A stretch of DNA of 64,000 nucleotides from Zhongshania marina (GTDB taxonomy: Bacteria > Pseudomonadota > Gammaproteobacteria > Pseudomonadales > Spongiibacteraceae), in assembly GCF_002915595.1 (NCBI RefSeq), contig NZ_PQGG01000038.1:1-64000 (forward strand), given 5' to 3'. Of the stretch, positions 51,633 to 59,991 are shown piece by piece (position 1 is the stretch's first letter; each line of letters begins with the position of its first letter). Both the position numbers and the translations under genes were made by a program. The notes below the pieces were generated by a model. That model did not search any database. It was not told the DNA's origin and worked only from the letters and a program-made list of their open reading frames with translations.

Positions 51633-51908
51633 TTATGCGTACAGGGCGTGTTCCCATTCAGTCCGTGCTGCTCTTTTTTCTTGTGCGCGCGTCACATAAC
51701 CGCAGCTAGACAGTTCAGTGCGTCCGCCAGATCGGCCAACCCACTGCCAGTCGCAGCCACAGTAAAAGTCGCCATCATCTGCACGATCAAAATAGACATA
51801 GGTTTTGCCGGCTACTTTCGCTTGCTCAAAATTAGTTGGTGCCGCCAACGATAATCCGTGTCCAAGCAGAACTACGGCTAATAGCGCGAATTGAATGATT
51901 TTTCCCAT
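51633..51908 (-). pseudogene. N-terminal part of split endonuclease I
   Basis: Signal peptide (MGKIIQFALLAVVLLGHGLS), then the family's KVAGKTYVYFDRADDGDFYCGCDWQW, SSCGYVTRAQEKRAARTEWEH. The sequence then leaves the family (ALYA, stop) exactly at the catalytic His, where the C-terminal part at 36537 takes over. Same strand and right order as an intact gene. The periplasmic nuclease would degrade DNA; the fragment cannot. Confidence 0.85.
51647..51663. repeat. right attachment-site copy (attR) of the 15-kb island
   Basis: CGTGTTCCCATTCAGTC, 15 of 17 identical to 36521-36537, direct orientation, at the same codons of the endonuclease gene. Confidence 0.75.
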
Positions 51909-52086
51909 TTTTTACATTCCCTCGAATATCAATAATCGACATATCTACTTTTCCAATTTAACGCAATATTGCTATCCAGCTACCCCCGAAAATTATCAAT
52001 ATTTTGCCACTTGCTGGATTGAGATTCCGTGAGAGTTTGGATGTAAGCGAAAGCAAATATCTACTACAAACACAGGATATACACTC

Positions 52087-53811
52087 ATGACAGCCACCCC
52101 CGCAACGACCCGCGCCCTCGTCCAGCAACTAAAGGATTATGGCCAAGATGAAGAATGGTACCCGACTACAGACGCTATGTTGGCGCGAATTAGGTCAGAT
52201 ATGGATGCCCTAATTATAGAAAATGACCTACCAGACAGGTTCTCTATTCTTGACTGTGGCGCTGGGGATGGCCGAACACTGGAATATCTGGCAAAGGGGG
52301 AAGAGGAAAACCGCGATGGCTCTAAAAGCTTGGTCACTCGCGGGAAAATGTACGCTATTGAAAAATCGCGGCCGCTAATCAATGCACTGGACCCGTCAAT
52401 CTATATCGTTGGCGCCGATTTCTATGAGCAAACGCTTTGTGACAAAGAGATAGCAGTCACTTTCAGCAATCCGCCTTACAGTGATTATGTGCGCTGGACT
52501 GAAAAACTGTTGATGGAGACTCGTTCGGGTCTAGTTTACCTGATCCTTCCTCGACGATGGGAGTCCGACGCTCGAATTGCTCAGGCGATTGAGCTACGCA
52601 AGGCAGAGACTACCGTAATCGACAGCTTTGATTTTTCACAGGCAGAGCGTAAGGCTCGGGCAAAAGTAGACATTATTCGCGTGGAGTTCCGGGGCAAACA
52701 CAGGAGATGGGCTAATGATTGTAAGTCTGCGACAGATCCATTCGAACTATGGTTTGATACTCACTTCAAAATTCAAGCTCCTGCATCCAATGAGTTTGAC
52801 CCAGACCGCCCAACTCCTCGCGGGCCGACTGCGAGCGATGTCAATAAGGAGTTGGTTTCGGGTTCGGATATGGTCGCCGTGCTGGTAAAGCTGTATAACC
52901 GCGATATGGACAAGCTCATTAGCAACTACAAAGCCCTTGAGACAATGGACCCGGAGTTGCTGAGAGAGCTCGGCGTGAACTTTAAAGACATACGCGCTGG
53001 TCTTTACACCAAAATAAAAGGCTGTAAGCAGGGGTACTGGCAAGAGCTTTTCGACCGGTTGCAAAAGATTACCGACCGACTCACCACCGACTCTCGTGAA
53101 GCGATGCTCCATAAGCTGATGTCCAGGATAGATGTCGATTTCAATGCATCAAATGCCTATGCAATTCTAGGCTGGGCATTGAAGAACTGTAATAACTATA
53201 TGGATCAACAGTTGATCGAGGTCTTTGAGCGCATGGTAGAGAAGGCTAACGTCATCAACTACAAGTCGAATAAACGGACATTCGGTGACGAGAAATGGCG
53301 GTATTGTAACCGTCCTGATGACCTCAGCCACTTCACCTTAGATTATCGCGTTGTGCTTGAGCGTGTAGGTGGTCTTTCTAACTCTGACTTCTCCTATGAG
53401 CGGACAAAGCACAATGGTCTTTCCTCTCGCGCTCATTTCTTTTTGCTCGATATTTTGACCATCGCGGGAAATATTGGATTCGACGTGCAGGGGAAAGAGC
53501 GCCCCAGTGATTTTGAATGGGAGTCCAACAAGAAGAAAGTTTTTCACTATCGCGATCATGCGTCTGGCAAGGACAAGGTATTTGCAGAAGTTAGATGCTT
53601 CTTCAATGGCAACATGCACGTAAAATTTGATCAATCTTTCATTCAAAGGCTCGGCATAGAGCATGGGAGACTGAAGGGATGGATCAAGAGTGCCGCCGAA
53701 GCCGCTGAGGAAATGGCCGTGTCGCCCGAGGTGGCCTCCAGCAGCTTTCTTTCAAACATTCAGCTCGGAACCTCTACTCTAAAACTTCTAGGATTTACAT
53801 TAGCCGCGTAA
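52087..53811 (+). CDS. DUF4942 protein with N6-adenine methyltransferase domain
   Basis: 574 aa. Residues 30-200 are a SAM-dependent methyltransferase: ILDCGAGDGRTLEYLA (motif I) and VTFSNPPYSDYVRW (motif IV NPPY, amino-methyltransferase type). The second half carries the DUF4942 pattern (NYKALETMDPELLRELGV, GYWQELFDRLQKITDRLT, FNASNAYAILGWALKNC, INYKSNKRTFGDEKWRYC). Such proteins are common on ICEs and plasmids and may protect the element from restriction or mark its DNA. AGGA precedes the ATG. No cognate nuclease is adjacent. Confidence 0.8.
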   Translation: MTATPATTRALVQQLKDYGQDEEWYPTTDAMLARIRSDMDALIIENDLPDRFSILDCGAGDGRTLEYLAKGEEENRDGSKSLVTRGKMYAIEKSRPLINALDPSIYIVGADFYEQTLCDKEIAVTFSNPPYSDYVRWTEKLLMETRSGLVYLILPRRWESDARIAQAIELRKAETTVIDSFDFSQAERKARAKVDIIRVEFRGKHRRWANDCKSATDPFELWFDTHFKIQAPASNEFDPDRPTPRGPTASDVNKELVSGSDMVAVLVKLYNRDMDKLISNYKALETMDPELLRELGVNFKDIRAGLYTKIKGCKQGYWQELFDRLQKITDRLTTDSREAMLHKLMSRIDVDFNASNAYAILGWALKNCNNYMDQQLIEVFERMVEKANVINYKSNKRTFGDEKWRYCNRPDDLSHFTLDYRVVLERVGGLSNSDFSYERTKHNGLSSRAHFFLLDILTIAGNIGFDVQGKERPSDFEWESNKKKVFHYRDHASGKDKVFAEVRCFFNGNMHVKFDQSFIQRLGIEHGRLKGWIKSAAEAAEEMAVSPEVASSSFLSNIQLGTSTLKLLGFTLAA

Positions 53812-54146
53812 GCTCGCCCACAATGTCTTTATGTTGCTCATTTGGTTATCAGTCGGATTTTGAATATCCATTAGTTGATCAATTCGTGTGGGCTGACCAG
53901 CCAAAAGGCATTGAGGGTTTTCCGGCTTCCTTTTCGCTGTCGAGATTTGACTAATTTCGCGCCTTAATACAACAAAATAAAATAAATAAAAATATTTTTA
54001 TCTAAATATCAACTTTGCTGACTTGCTAGTTTTATAAAGCATGAGAGCCTGAATTTACTGGAAACTTTCCAGAATAAATTAAACGGGTAAAAAGGTGATC
54101 TCATGATAAAACGTACTGATACATTCATCGTGGATTGGAGGACGGT
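53812..54146. other. AT-rich intergenic region
   Basis: 335 bp with no supportable gene. It contains a long A/T tract (about 53970-54010) and probably the promoter for the next gene. I see no clear operator. Confidence 0.4.
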
Positions 54147-54710
54147 ATGAGCTCCAACACATACACTGACTTTCTTGTATTCACCACTGGAATACGCAGT
54201 GAAGTAAATACCCAGCCGATAGATTTATTCTCCAATGGAACCGAAGTTGTGATTGTTATTTCACAAAGTCATGCAAACAACGTGGACACTTCACAAGAAA
54301 CTTGGTCCTGCGATTATATCGGACCAGTATCGACCATGATTTCTGACTACGTGCCAAAAATGGCGTACTTCTTCGACGATGGCCTAGCCAGATCGAACAC
54401 CATTCCAAACGGCACAGAGTTTTCCAAATTAATGTCGAAGCTCTACATGGTGGCCGATCCAATAACGCTGCAGGATTTAGCTAGCAGAGGAGTTCGAGGG
54501 TATTCGTGGTCAATTGAGGAATACCAGCAGGCTCCAGTTGGAGCAGATCCTATTGAATACGACTATTTCTCGACAAAACGAATGGGCTACGTATTCGGCG
54601 GTGAAGAGGATGTTATCAATATGATCCAACAATCTTTAATCATTAGGCAGAAAGCCAATAACCATGTTTGGGCAGGAAGACCCTGGCTCGCTGTTTCTGG
54701 TGATTTCTAG
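54147..54710 (+). CDS. hypothetical protein, 187 aa
   Basis: Soluble; begins MSSNTYTDFLVFTTGIRSEV, middle VVIVISQSHANNVDTSQ and DYVPKMAYFFDDGLARSNTI, end PWLAVSGDF. No motif recognised. ATG chosen because GGAGG lies 7 nt upstream; a TTG four codons earlier is less likely. First of four rightward unknown genes, each with its own ribosome-binding site and gaps of 90-190 bp, so they may have separate promoters. Confidence 0.5.
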   Translation: MSSNTYTDFLVFTTGIRSEVNTQPIDLFSNGTEVVIVISQSHANNVDTSQETWSCDYIGPVSTMISDYVPKMAYFFDDGLARSNTIPNGTEFSKLMSKLYMVADPITLQDLASRGVRGYSWSIEEYQQAPVGADPIEYDYFSTKRMGYVFGGEEDVINMIQQSLIIRQKANNHVWAGRPWLAVSGDF

Positions 54711-54799
54711 CGACCGCACCTCTTGCTGGTTTGGACTTCTATGGGAATCTGTAATTGACCTCGTGTTGAGGTGTCATAATTACCCGTAGGAGCCAGACC

Positions 54800-55321
54800 A
54801 TGACGACAGCACCGTATATAGATAGGTTACAAGCACGATTGGCACACAGGCCCATCGGTGTATTTATCCCGCGCAATCATCAAGCAGAGCCATTCTGCAG
54901 GCTTCTCAAGGGTACAGCGATTGTTTCTGATAGGTCTTTGCTCTCAGGTGGACTTATAGAGGTTTATTACGAAGGCAATAAATATGGAGCTTGCAACCTC
55001 CTTCACTTTGAAGATAAGGCGCTTTGCGCTGTAGGACGACTAATACAGCGCTATCCCACCGTGGCGAAGATGTGGGTTAAGCCAGAATCACTTAAGCAGG
55101 TAGGCTACATTTCCGTTGTTAAGCTGTTGCCCATGCCGCTACCTGAATCCCTAAAGCACATGCACTTGTCGGCCGTTCGCAAGATGCTACCGAAGCACTT
55201 GCTAGACGCGATTGATCCGTGTGAAGAGGCTGTTTGTGTGATTAGCGAGAAGTATGATGCGCAATATCGGTCCTGGTTGGACGTTGAATCCACGTCTCTG
55301 AGAGATGCAGTTTCACCATGA
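54800..55321 (+). CDS. hypothetical protein, 173 aa
   Basis: Mixed alpha/beta: RPIGVFIPRNHQAEPFCRLL, GGLIEVYYEGNKYGACNLLH, VGRLIQRYPTVAKMWVKPES, then a Cys-containing C-terminus (DAIDPCEEAVCVISEKYDAQ). AGGAGCCAGACC before ATG. No family recognised; probably accessory to the ICE. Confidence 0.5.
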   Translation: MTTAPYIDRLQARLAHRPIGVFIPRNHQAEPFCRLLKGTAIVSDRSLLSGGLIEVYYEGNKYGACNLLHFEDKALCAVGRLIQRYPTVAKMWVKPESLKQVGYISVVKLLPMPLPESLKHMHLSAVRKMLPKHLLDAIDPCEEAVCVISEKYDAQYRSWLDVESTSLRDAVSP

Positions 55322-55427
55322 GCGCAGGGTAAGTGGCCACATTTAAAAATATTCGGGATCGGAGTTGCTGGATTTCACTTTAATGAGATAGTGAATACAA
55401 CAACCTAATTCAGAAGGAAAACAGAAA

Positions 55428-55907
55428 ATGCATGCTGAAACATTTACCTACGATGATGTTGAGACCGCAGTTTGTATGATGACCGCGCTTGATGATGAAA
55501 ATTATCCGTTATTCACAGAGCACCAGCATCGCGTGGGCATAGGCCAACTACGGTTTGATATTATCAACGACTGCGCGAAGAAACTTGCAATCGCGTATGC
55601 CGAAATAATCGGGAATGGGAGCTGGGAAACTGAGCTTTGCTTTGATGTGGAGATCATTCCCGCATTGATGCAACACTTGGGCGAAAGTCAGGACACGATC
55701 TTTCTACCGCAGTCCGTCTGGAATGACGCCATGAGACGCATTATGTGGTTTGCGGGATTTGAAGCTGAGATGATCAAGACTTACCAGCTCACTCTTGAAG
55801 ACATTGGTGCGACTGAAGACGCGCTATACAGTAACTATGGAGCATCTGGGTGCGCTGAGGCTGTAGCAGAGTACGGCGAGAAATATGATTTAGACCGGGC
55901 GCCATAG
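55428..55907 (+). CDS. hypothetical acidic protein, 159 aa
   Basis: Mostly helical and acidic (FTYDDVETAVCMMTALDDEN, LRFDIINDCAKKLAIAYAEI, SVWNDAMRRIMWFAGFEAEM). An overall negative charge is compatible with an anti-restriction-type DNA mimic, but no family signature is seen. AAGGA before the ATG. Confidence 0.45.
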   Translation: MHAETFTYDDVETAVCMMTALDDENYPLFTEHQHRVGIGQLRFDIINDCAKKLAIAYAEIIGNGSWETELCFDVEIIPALMQHLGESQDTIFLPQSVWNDAMRRIMWFAGFEAEMIKTYQLTLEDIGATEDALYSNYGASGCAEAVAEYGEKYDLDRAP

Positions 55908-56012
55908 CCCAGTAAACCCGCATTTGCGGTAATTAGCAAAAAAGGAGTACAGTCTGGATTTTGAGGTATTTAGGCAATTGGCTGGCCATTATCCCTGTCA
56001 TAAAAGGGTCAC

Positions 56013-56047
56013 TTATCCACGGATAACGTGGTCAAGGTTGTGGATAA
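56013..56047. promoter_or_regulatory. pair of DnaA-box-like sequences with palindrome
   Basis: TTATCCACG (56013-56021) and, inverted, TGTGGATAA (56039-56047), the latter a perfect DnaA box complement. A palindrome CCACG-GATAA-CGTGG (56017-56031) overlaps the first. Possible origin or DnaA-controlled promoter. Confidence 0.4.
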
Positions 56048-56094
56048 CTCAGAAAATCGCTGGCCCTTCAAAGAACTAAGACGGTGAGCAAAAA

Positions 56095-56574
56095 ATGAAC
56101 ATCACCTTGAAGATCAAACGCTCGATGAGCGCCGATGAAAAAACCTCGACAGGCGCAGGCATGCTGGCGGCTGCCTCCGCAGGCTACAATATCATTCAGA
56201 CCTACCAGCCAAATACGTCATTTCTTAATCTTGCATGCTCATTTGTGTTTAGCGTAGTAGCGGTGTCTTTGCTATACAAAGGATTGAGGCCTTCTGCCGA
56301 GCATATCTATCGAGTCAAAAAGTCAGAGCATGGTAGTAAACTGTGGTTCAAGATCGTGTCTCTCATACTGATTGGCGCAGTGAGTATAGCCAGCTTTTTG
56401 TGGGAGGTTTGCCTAGAATGGATGTTCAGCGGCCGTCGCGCTAACGGCACCACAATCCAAGTCAACCCATACACTGCAGCTGATTGGCGGAACCCGGAGC
56501 AAGCCGAAGCATTCGTTCACGGTGAAGAAATGCCCGCCTCGGCTTATGTCAGTAAATCTTACGATAAATTATAA
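56095..56574 (+). CDS. membrane protein, 159 aa
   Basis: Two clear hydrophobic helices (FLNLACSFVFSVVAVSLLY; IVSLILIGAVSIASFLW), an N-terminal Gly/Ala-rich segment (GAGMLAAASAGYNII) that could be a third, and a polar C-terminus. Unrecognised. It converges with the traG-like gene, and a shared terminator lies between them. Confidence 0.5.
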   Translation: MNITLKIKRSMSADEKTSTGAGMLAAASAGYNIIQTYQPNTSFLNLACSFVFSVVAVSLLYKGLRPSAEHIYRVKKSEHGSKLWFKIVSLILIGAVSIASFLWEVCLEWMFSGRRANGTTIQVNPYTAADWRNPEQAEAFVHGEEMPASAYVSKSYDKL

Positions 56575-56575
56575 A

Positions 56576-56597
56576 AAAGGGGCCTCACAGCCCCTTT
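56576..56597. terminator. bidirectional terminator between convergent genes
   Basis: Perfect 8-bp stem AAAGGGGC/GCCCCTTT with CTCACA loop; T-run on the minus-strand side after the traG-like gene, weaker T-run on the plus side. Confidence 0.8.
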
Positions 56598-56601
56598 CGT
56601 C

Positions 56602-58260
56602 TTAGTTTTTCTTACCACCCCCAGAGCTCGATTCTTTTGCTTTAGCTCTCGCTGCCTGCCGTTTGGAATACACGCTGCTTGCACCTCTAGCAAGTCCAGC
56701 GCCAGCCGCTCCCCCACCTGAACCTGCAACGCCCGCGGCTCCACCACCTGCACCACCACCAGCTGCAGCCAACCCTCTCACCATTCCGCCGCCGGCATAG
56801 GCCATCAAACCTAACCACAGTAATGGCATTAGGAAGATGTTCCCAGCAGATATAATCAGTGCAATCAATGTGTTGGTATAAGTATCGAGGCCTTGCGACT
56901 TTGACAAATATATATCTAGGATATGATTGTCAAACCAGAATGCTGTTGCCCAGATAACGTTGATGAATTCAAAAGAGAAATAGGTCAATGCTAGACTGAA
57001 GAATGTCTCAAATTTGTAGCCGGTCAAAACCATGAGGAATGGGGCAGCAAAGACAATTATCATCTGCACGATTGCTAAGATCATGGGCCCGGCAATTTTG
57101 GCCATCTGCTTCAATGTATTGATCTCAAAAAACTGTTTTGCCCCAGCAAACATCCCAAAAGTATTACTAACCATATCTAGGATTTTCTTCCCCATCGAAC
57201 GGTCAGTGTCAAAGTCATTGCCAAGATCTACTTGAGTGGAAGTGTTTAGATTCAAGGCATCTGCCTCAAGGATCATCTTAATGAGCATATCTCCAGAGTC
57301 CACCGGGGCTATAGCACCCTCAGTAACAACGAAATGCCCCCAATCTTGCCAATCCTGAGTAACGTCCCCCACTTCATCTTCCGGGATCGCGTCTAGAATA
57401 ACGTCTCGTAGACCTAGCGCCGGATTGACGCCGTTCGCCTCGCCTTCCCATATTTCTCGGCATGAAGGATTAGCTCCCGAAACTGGATCGGCGCCCGCGT
57501 CAGAGTCTCGATTCACCTCATCCCGTGTGAATCCATATTGTTCCATGTTGCTCATATAGGCTTCTTCATGCCGATAATATTCATCCGCTTGATTTAGAAA
57601 TATTCTTGACCCGATCCAGTCAATGTCATCCAAAGGCGAAACATCGTTAGGTATCGCAACCGGATTTTCGTTATATCTATCTAATGTCTTTTTATAGCAA
57701 GCCTCATAAAAATCCTGGATACGCTCACGTACTACAGGGTCTTGAATCCTAACCTCAGATAATCTTAGTAGCATAAGTTCATAATTGTTTGCACAACTCA
57801 TTGAGCTAATAGCTGTATGGGTCAAAGCAGTTGATATGTAGTTTACGCCATACCAAGCAACTGGTTGGTGGACAATGCTCCCGGCCATTCCTGCAAAGGT
57901 TGTGTCGTGGATCTCTCCCGTGTTATCGCCATCACCTTCCGTGTTCAACGTAGCATCTGCTCTAACCTGGCAGTCAGGAATTTCCAGCGTGTACTTAACC
58001 GTTGCCAGCGATACTCCGTTATTTGGAAATGGAATCACGCAAAGACTCATCACTAGAATCATGCCCAGTAACTTGCGCTCAACAGCTTGAACGGTGCCCT
58101 GTACGCCTCGTACTTCGTTGTACTTCATCAACGCCTGTGCAACCAAGGCTATAAAGGGTATCAACGCAAGCCCCGTTCCTACCAAAACCTCCCATATAGC
58201 GTTATAGATATTCCAAGAAAAAATAAGCGTGTAAATCTCAATATAATTGTTGGCAATCAT
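56602..58260 (-). CDS. traG: TraG N-terminal domain conjugal transfer protein
   Basis: 552 aa. N-terminal membrane helices (VLVGTGLALIPFIALVAQAL, LLGMILVMSLCVIPF), a long soluble periplasmic region with Cys, then further helices (about 395-510) and a Gly/Ala-rich tail. This is the TraG_N plan found at the end of the transfer operon in PFL_4706-4711-type ICEs. It takes part in mating-pair stabilisation and possibly entry exclusion. It is the last gene of the operon; a terminator follows. Confidence 0.8.
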   Translation of the reverse strand: MIANNYIEIYTLIFSWNIYNAIWEVLVGTGLALIPFIALVAQALMKYNEVRGVQGTVQAVERKLLGMILVMSLCVIPFPNNGVSLATVKYTLEIPDCQVRADATLNTEGDGDNTGEIHDTTFAGMAGSIVHQPVAWYGVNYISTALTHTAISSMSCANNYELMLLRLSEVRIQDPVVRERIQDFYEACYKKTLDRYNENPVAIPNDVSPLDDIDWIGSRIFLNQADEYYRHEEAYMSNMEQYGFTRDEVNRDSDAGADPVSGANPSCREIWEGEANGVNPALGLRDVILDAIPEDEVGDVTQDWQDWGHFVVTEGAIAPVDSGDMLIKMILEADALNLNTSTQVDLGNDFDTDRSMGKKILDMVSNTFGMFAGAKQFFEINTLKQMAKIAGPMILAIVQMIIVFAAPFLMVLTGYKFETFFSLALTYFSFEFINVIWATAFWFDNHILDIYLSKSQGLDTYTNTLIALIISAGNIFLMPLLWLGLMAYAGGGMVRGLAAAGGGAGGGAAGVAGSGGGAAGAGLARGASSVYSKRQAARAKAKESSSGGGKKN

Positions 58261-58266
58261 CGGTAA

Positions 58267-58620
58267 TTACACCCAAAGTTTCTGCGCAAAAAGCACTTCG
58301 TATAACACCAACCCAATAGCGAGCTTCCACCACAAGGTGCGGTAATACTCGGCCCTTTGGATTTCCATGTCTCTTGCTTCGCCCATCTCCTTAATGTCAC
58401 GAGCGGACTTGATTTTTCTGCCCATCCAGATCCACCAAACCGCCACAACAAGTGTATATAGTGCAATACGAAAAATAGTGAGATCTTCAATAATTGTCGC
58501 TGGAACCGTCGTATTCCCATTTTCTGTAAAGAAAATGAGAACAACTGCATACCCGGTAATAAAAACGCCGAGTAGCGTCAAAAAAAATACTTGAACTAAA
58601 CTGGTTTGGTTATCGCTCAT
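58267..58620 (-). CDS. small conjugation membrane protein, 117 aa
   Basis: Two hydrophobic helices near the N-terminus (VFFLTLLGVFITGYAVVLIFF; IALYTLVVAVWWIWMG), a charged coiled stretch and a third C-terminal helix. It lies between the PFL_4711-like and TraG-like genes; its ATG overlaps the upstream stop (TGATG). Related ICEs have a small unnamed membrane gene here. Family not certain. Confidence 0.6.
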   Translation of the reverse strand: MSDNQTSLVQVFFLTLLGVFITGYAVVLIFFTENGNTTVPATIIEDLTIFRIALYTLVVAVWWIWMGRKIKSARDIKEMGEARDMEIQRAEYYRTLWWKLAIGLVLYEVLFAQKLWV

Positions 58621-59984
58621 CAAGGTGCCCCCAAAGGTCCAATGCCAAGTGGACGTCGTGTTCGTGTTCCCTCAGAGTCCTGAGCATCTTTCTCTTCACT
58701 ACCCAGCAAGTAGTAAATTGTGCGCTGAGCGGCATCCTCCTTCATTTCAGTTTCCCGTTTTAAGTTTTCCAATTCACTTTGCAAATCAGAAACTGCATTA
58801 CGCACAACCTTTCGTGCTTCATCATCCCCGCTAATGTTTGGTTCTTTGATGCCCGTGCGGAAAATCTGAATCATATATCGCGTTTGTTCATAGAGCCTTG
58901 CCATCGCAATTTCATCAGCTAACTTTTCGATCATTTGTTCCTGCATTTCTACTTGGCGTTTACGAATCATGAGAATTATTGCTTGATCCACTTTAACGGC
59001 AGGAGGTGCAGATACTCTATTAAGGTTTTGCCAAGTAAGTGTGTCGGCGCCGGACACCAAGTTCTCAAGGCGTAAAATTAATGCTTCTTTGAGATCAGCG
59101 TGCATATAGCTGAGCCCCTTTCCAGGCCTACTTCGCTGTTTCTTGCAGCCATCGCACAGTCGAATCTCCGTTTCACCAAGTACATCCTTCACCCAATCGA
59201 CCGCATGCGTTGGCCCCGTCCAATATTTATACATATCACTTGAATCTACTGGAACGTCAGCGTTGTCACATACATTGGCCCGCTCATGTAGTATGTTGTA
59301 ACCAGCCTTGGCTACATCGGTGAGCGCATTGATTGGTGGCTGACCTGCACCACCATGAAATGCCCCGCATGCCCACTCAATTCCTTCGTCACCATGATCA
59401 CGGTCATCCATATCCGATTTGGCTTGAACCGCATCTCCACCTGATGCTGCTATTTCCTTAGACCAGTTCGTCGTTTTAATAGCGAGCTTGTAATTTTCAA
59501 ACGGAAATGCCTGGTTTCCCATCATTACGTTCGCCATGTCTTCACAGCTTAGTTTTGCATACTCAAAATCAATTTTTCCTTGGAGAATACCCTGCATCAG
59601 GAGGTCATAAAGTCCGGGGTGAACACGTTGTATTGCCAGTGCTGGCAGGCTAGATACAGCCCCAGTTGCAGCACTAATAATGTTGTCCATCATGTTTCGA
59701 AATCCGTCGGTAATGCCGTTTAACTGATTACTTATCGACAGTTGCGGATCAAACTTCCCGCACTCTGCATTGAGATCCCATGAAATCCCCATGTCGAACA
59801 AGTTAACTGTTTCTATCTCTGTTGGTGGGTCAGTGATTAGTGCTCCACCAAAGAGGCCACGATAAACAGGGGCTAGGCGTGGGTTATGGATATTTTGAGC
59901 GAAGGATTGTGCTGCAAGTATCATCAACACCATCCCCGCTATAGCAGATGAAAAAGATTTACGTTGTCTAGGTTTATCATTCAT
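58620..59984 (-). CDS. ICE conjugation protein, PFL_4711 family
   Basis: 454 aa with a signal peptide (AGMVLMILAAQSFAQ). The mature protein has many Cys (AECGKFDP, LSCEDMANVMMGNQ, WACGAFHGGAG, CDGCKKQ) and a C-terminal helical region with coiled-coil (SDLQSELENLKRETEMKEDA). By position between TraU-like and TraG-like genes and by the AECGxFD and MGNQAFPFENYK patterns it fits the PFL_4711 family, probably a TraH-like periplasmic component of mating-pair formation. Confidence 0.75.
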   Translation of the reverse strand: MNDKPRQRKSFSSAIAGMVLMILAAQSFAQNIHNPRLAPVYRGLFGGALITDPPTEIETVNLFDMGISWDLNAECGKFDPQLSISNQLNGITDGFRNMMDNIISAATGAVSSLPALAIQRVHPGLYDLLMQGILQGKIDFEYAKLSCEDMANVMMGNQAFPFENYKLAIKTTNWSKEIAASGGDAVQAKSDMDDRDHGDEGIEWACGAFHGGAGQPPINALTDVAKAGYNILHERANVCDNADVPVDSSDMYKYWTGPTHAVDWVKDVLGETEIRLCDGCKKQRSRPGKGLSYMHADLKEALILRLENLVSGADTLTWQNLNRVSAPPAVKVDQAIILMIRKRQVEMQEQMIEKLADEIAMARLYEQTRYMIQIFRTGIKEPNISGDDEARKVVRNAVSDLQSELENLKRETEMKEDAAQRTIYYLLGSEEKDAQDSEGTRTRRPLGIGPLGAP

Positions 59985-59991
59985 AAAAGCA

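Larger units (their letters stand above)
36538..51646. mobile_element. 15.1-kb genomic island inserted in an endonuclease I gene
   Basis: Bounded by direct repeats at 36521-36537 and 51647-51663 that lie at the same codons of the two endonuclease halves. Carries a FimB-like integrase next to its left end, MmeI-like restriction-modification, MatP-like and ribbon-helix-helix DNA-binding proteins, ParA, primase-helicase, an HTH-recombinase fusion, a LexA-like regulator and an iteron region. It has no conjugation genes, so it would depend on the surrounding element or another helper for transfer. The partition and replication genes suggest that it can exist as a plasmid after excision. Confidence 0.75.

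Noticed and set aside
54256-54462. 68-aa minus-strand ORF
   Set aside because: Complement of the 187-aa rightward gene, with a poor start and no neighbours on that strand.
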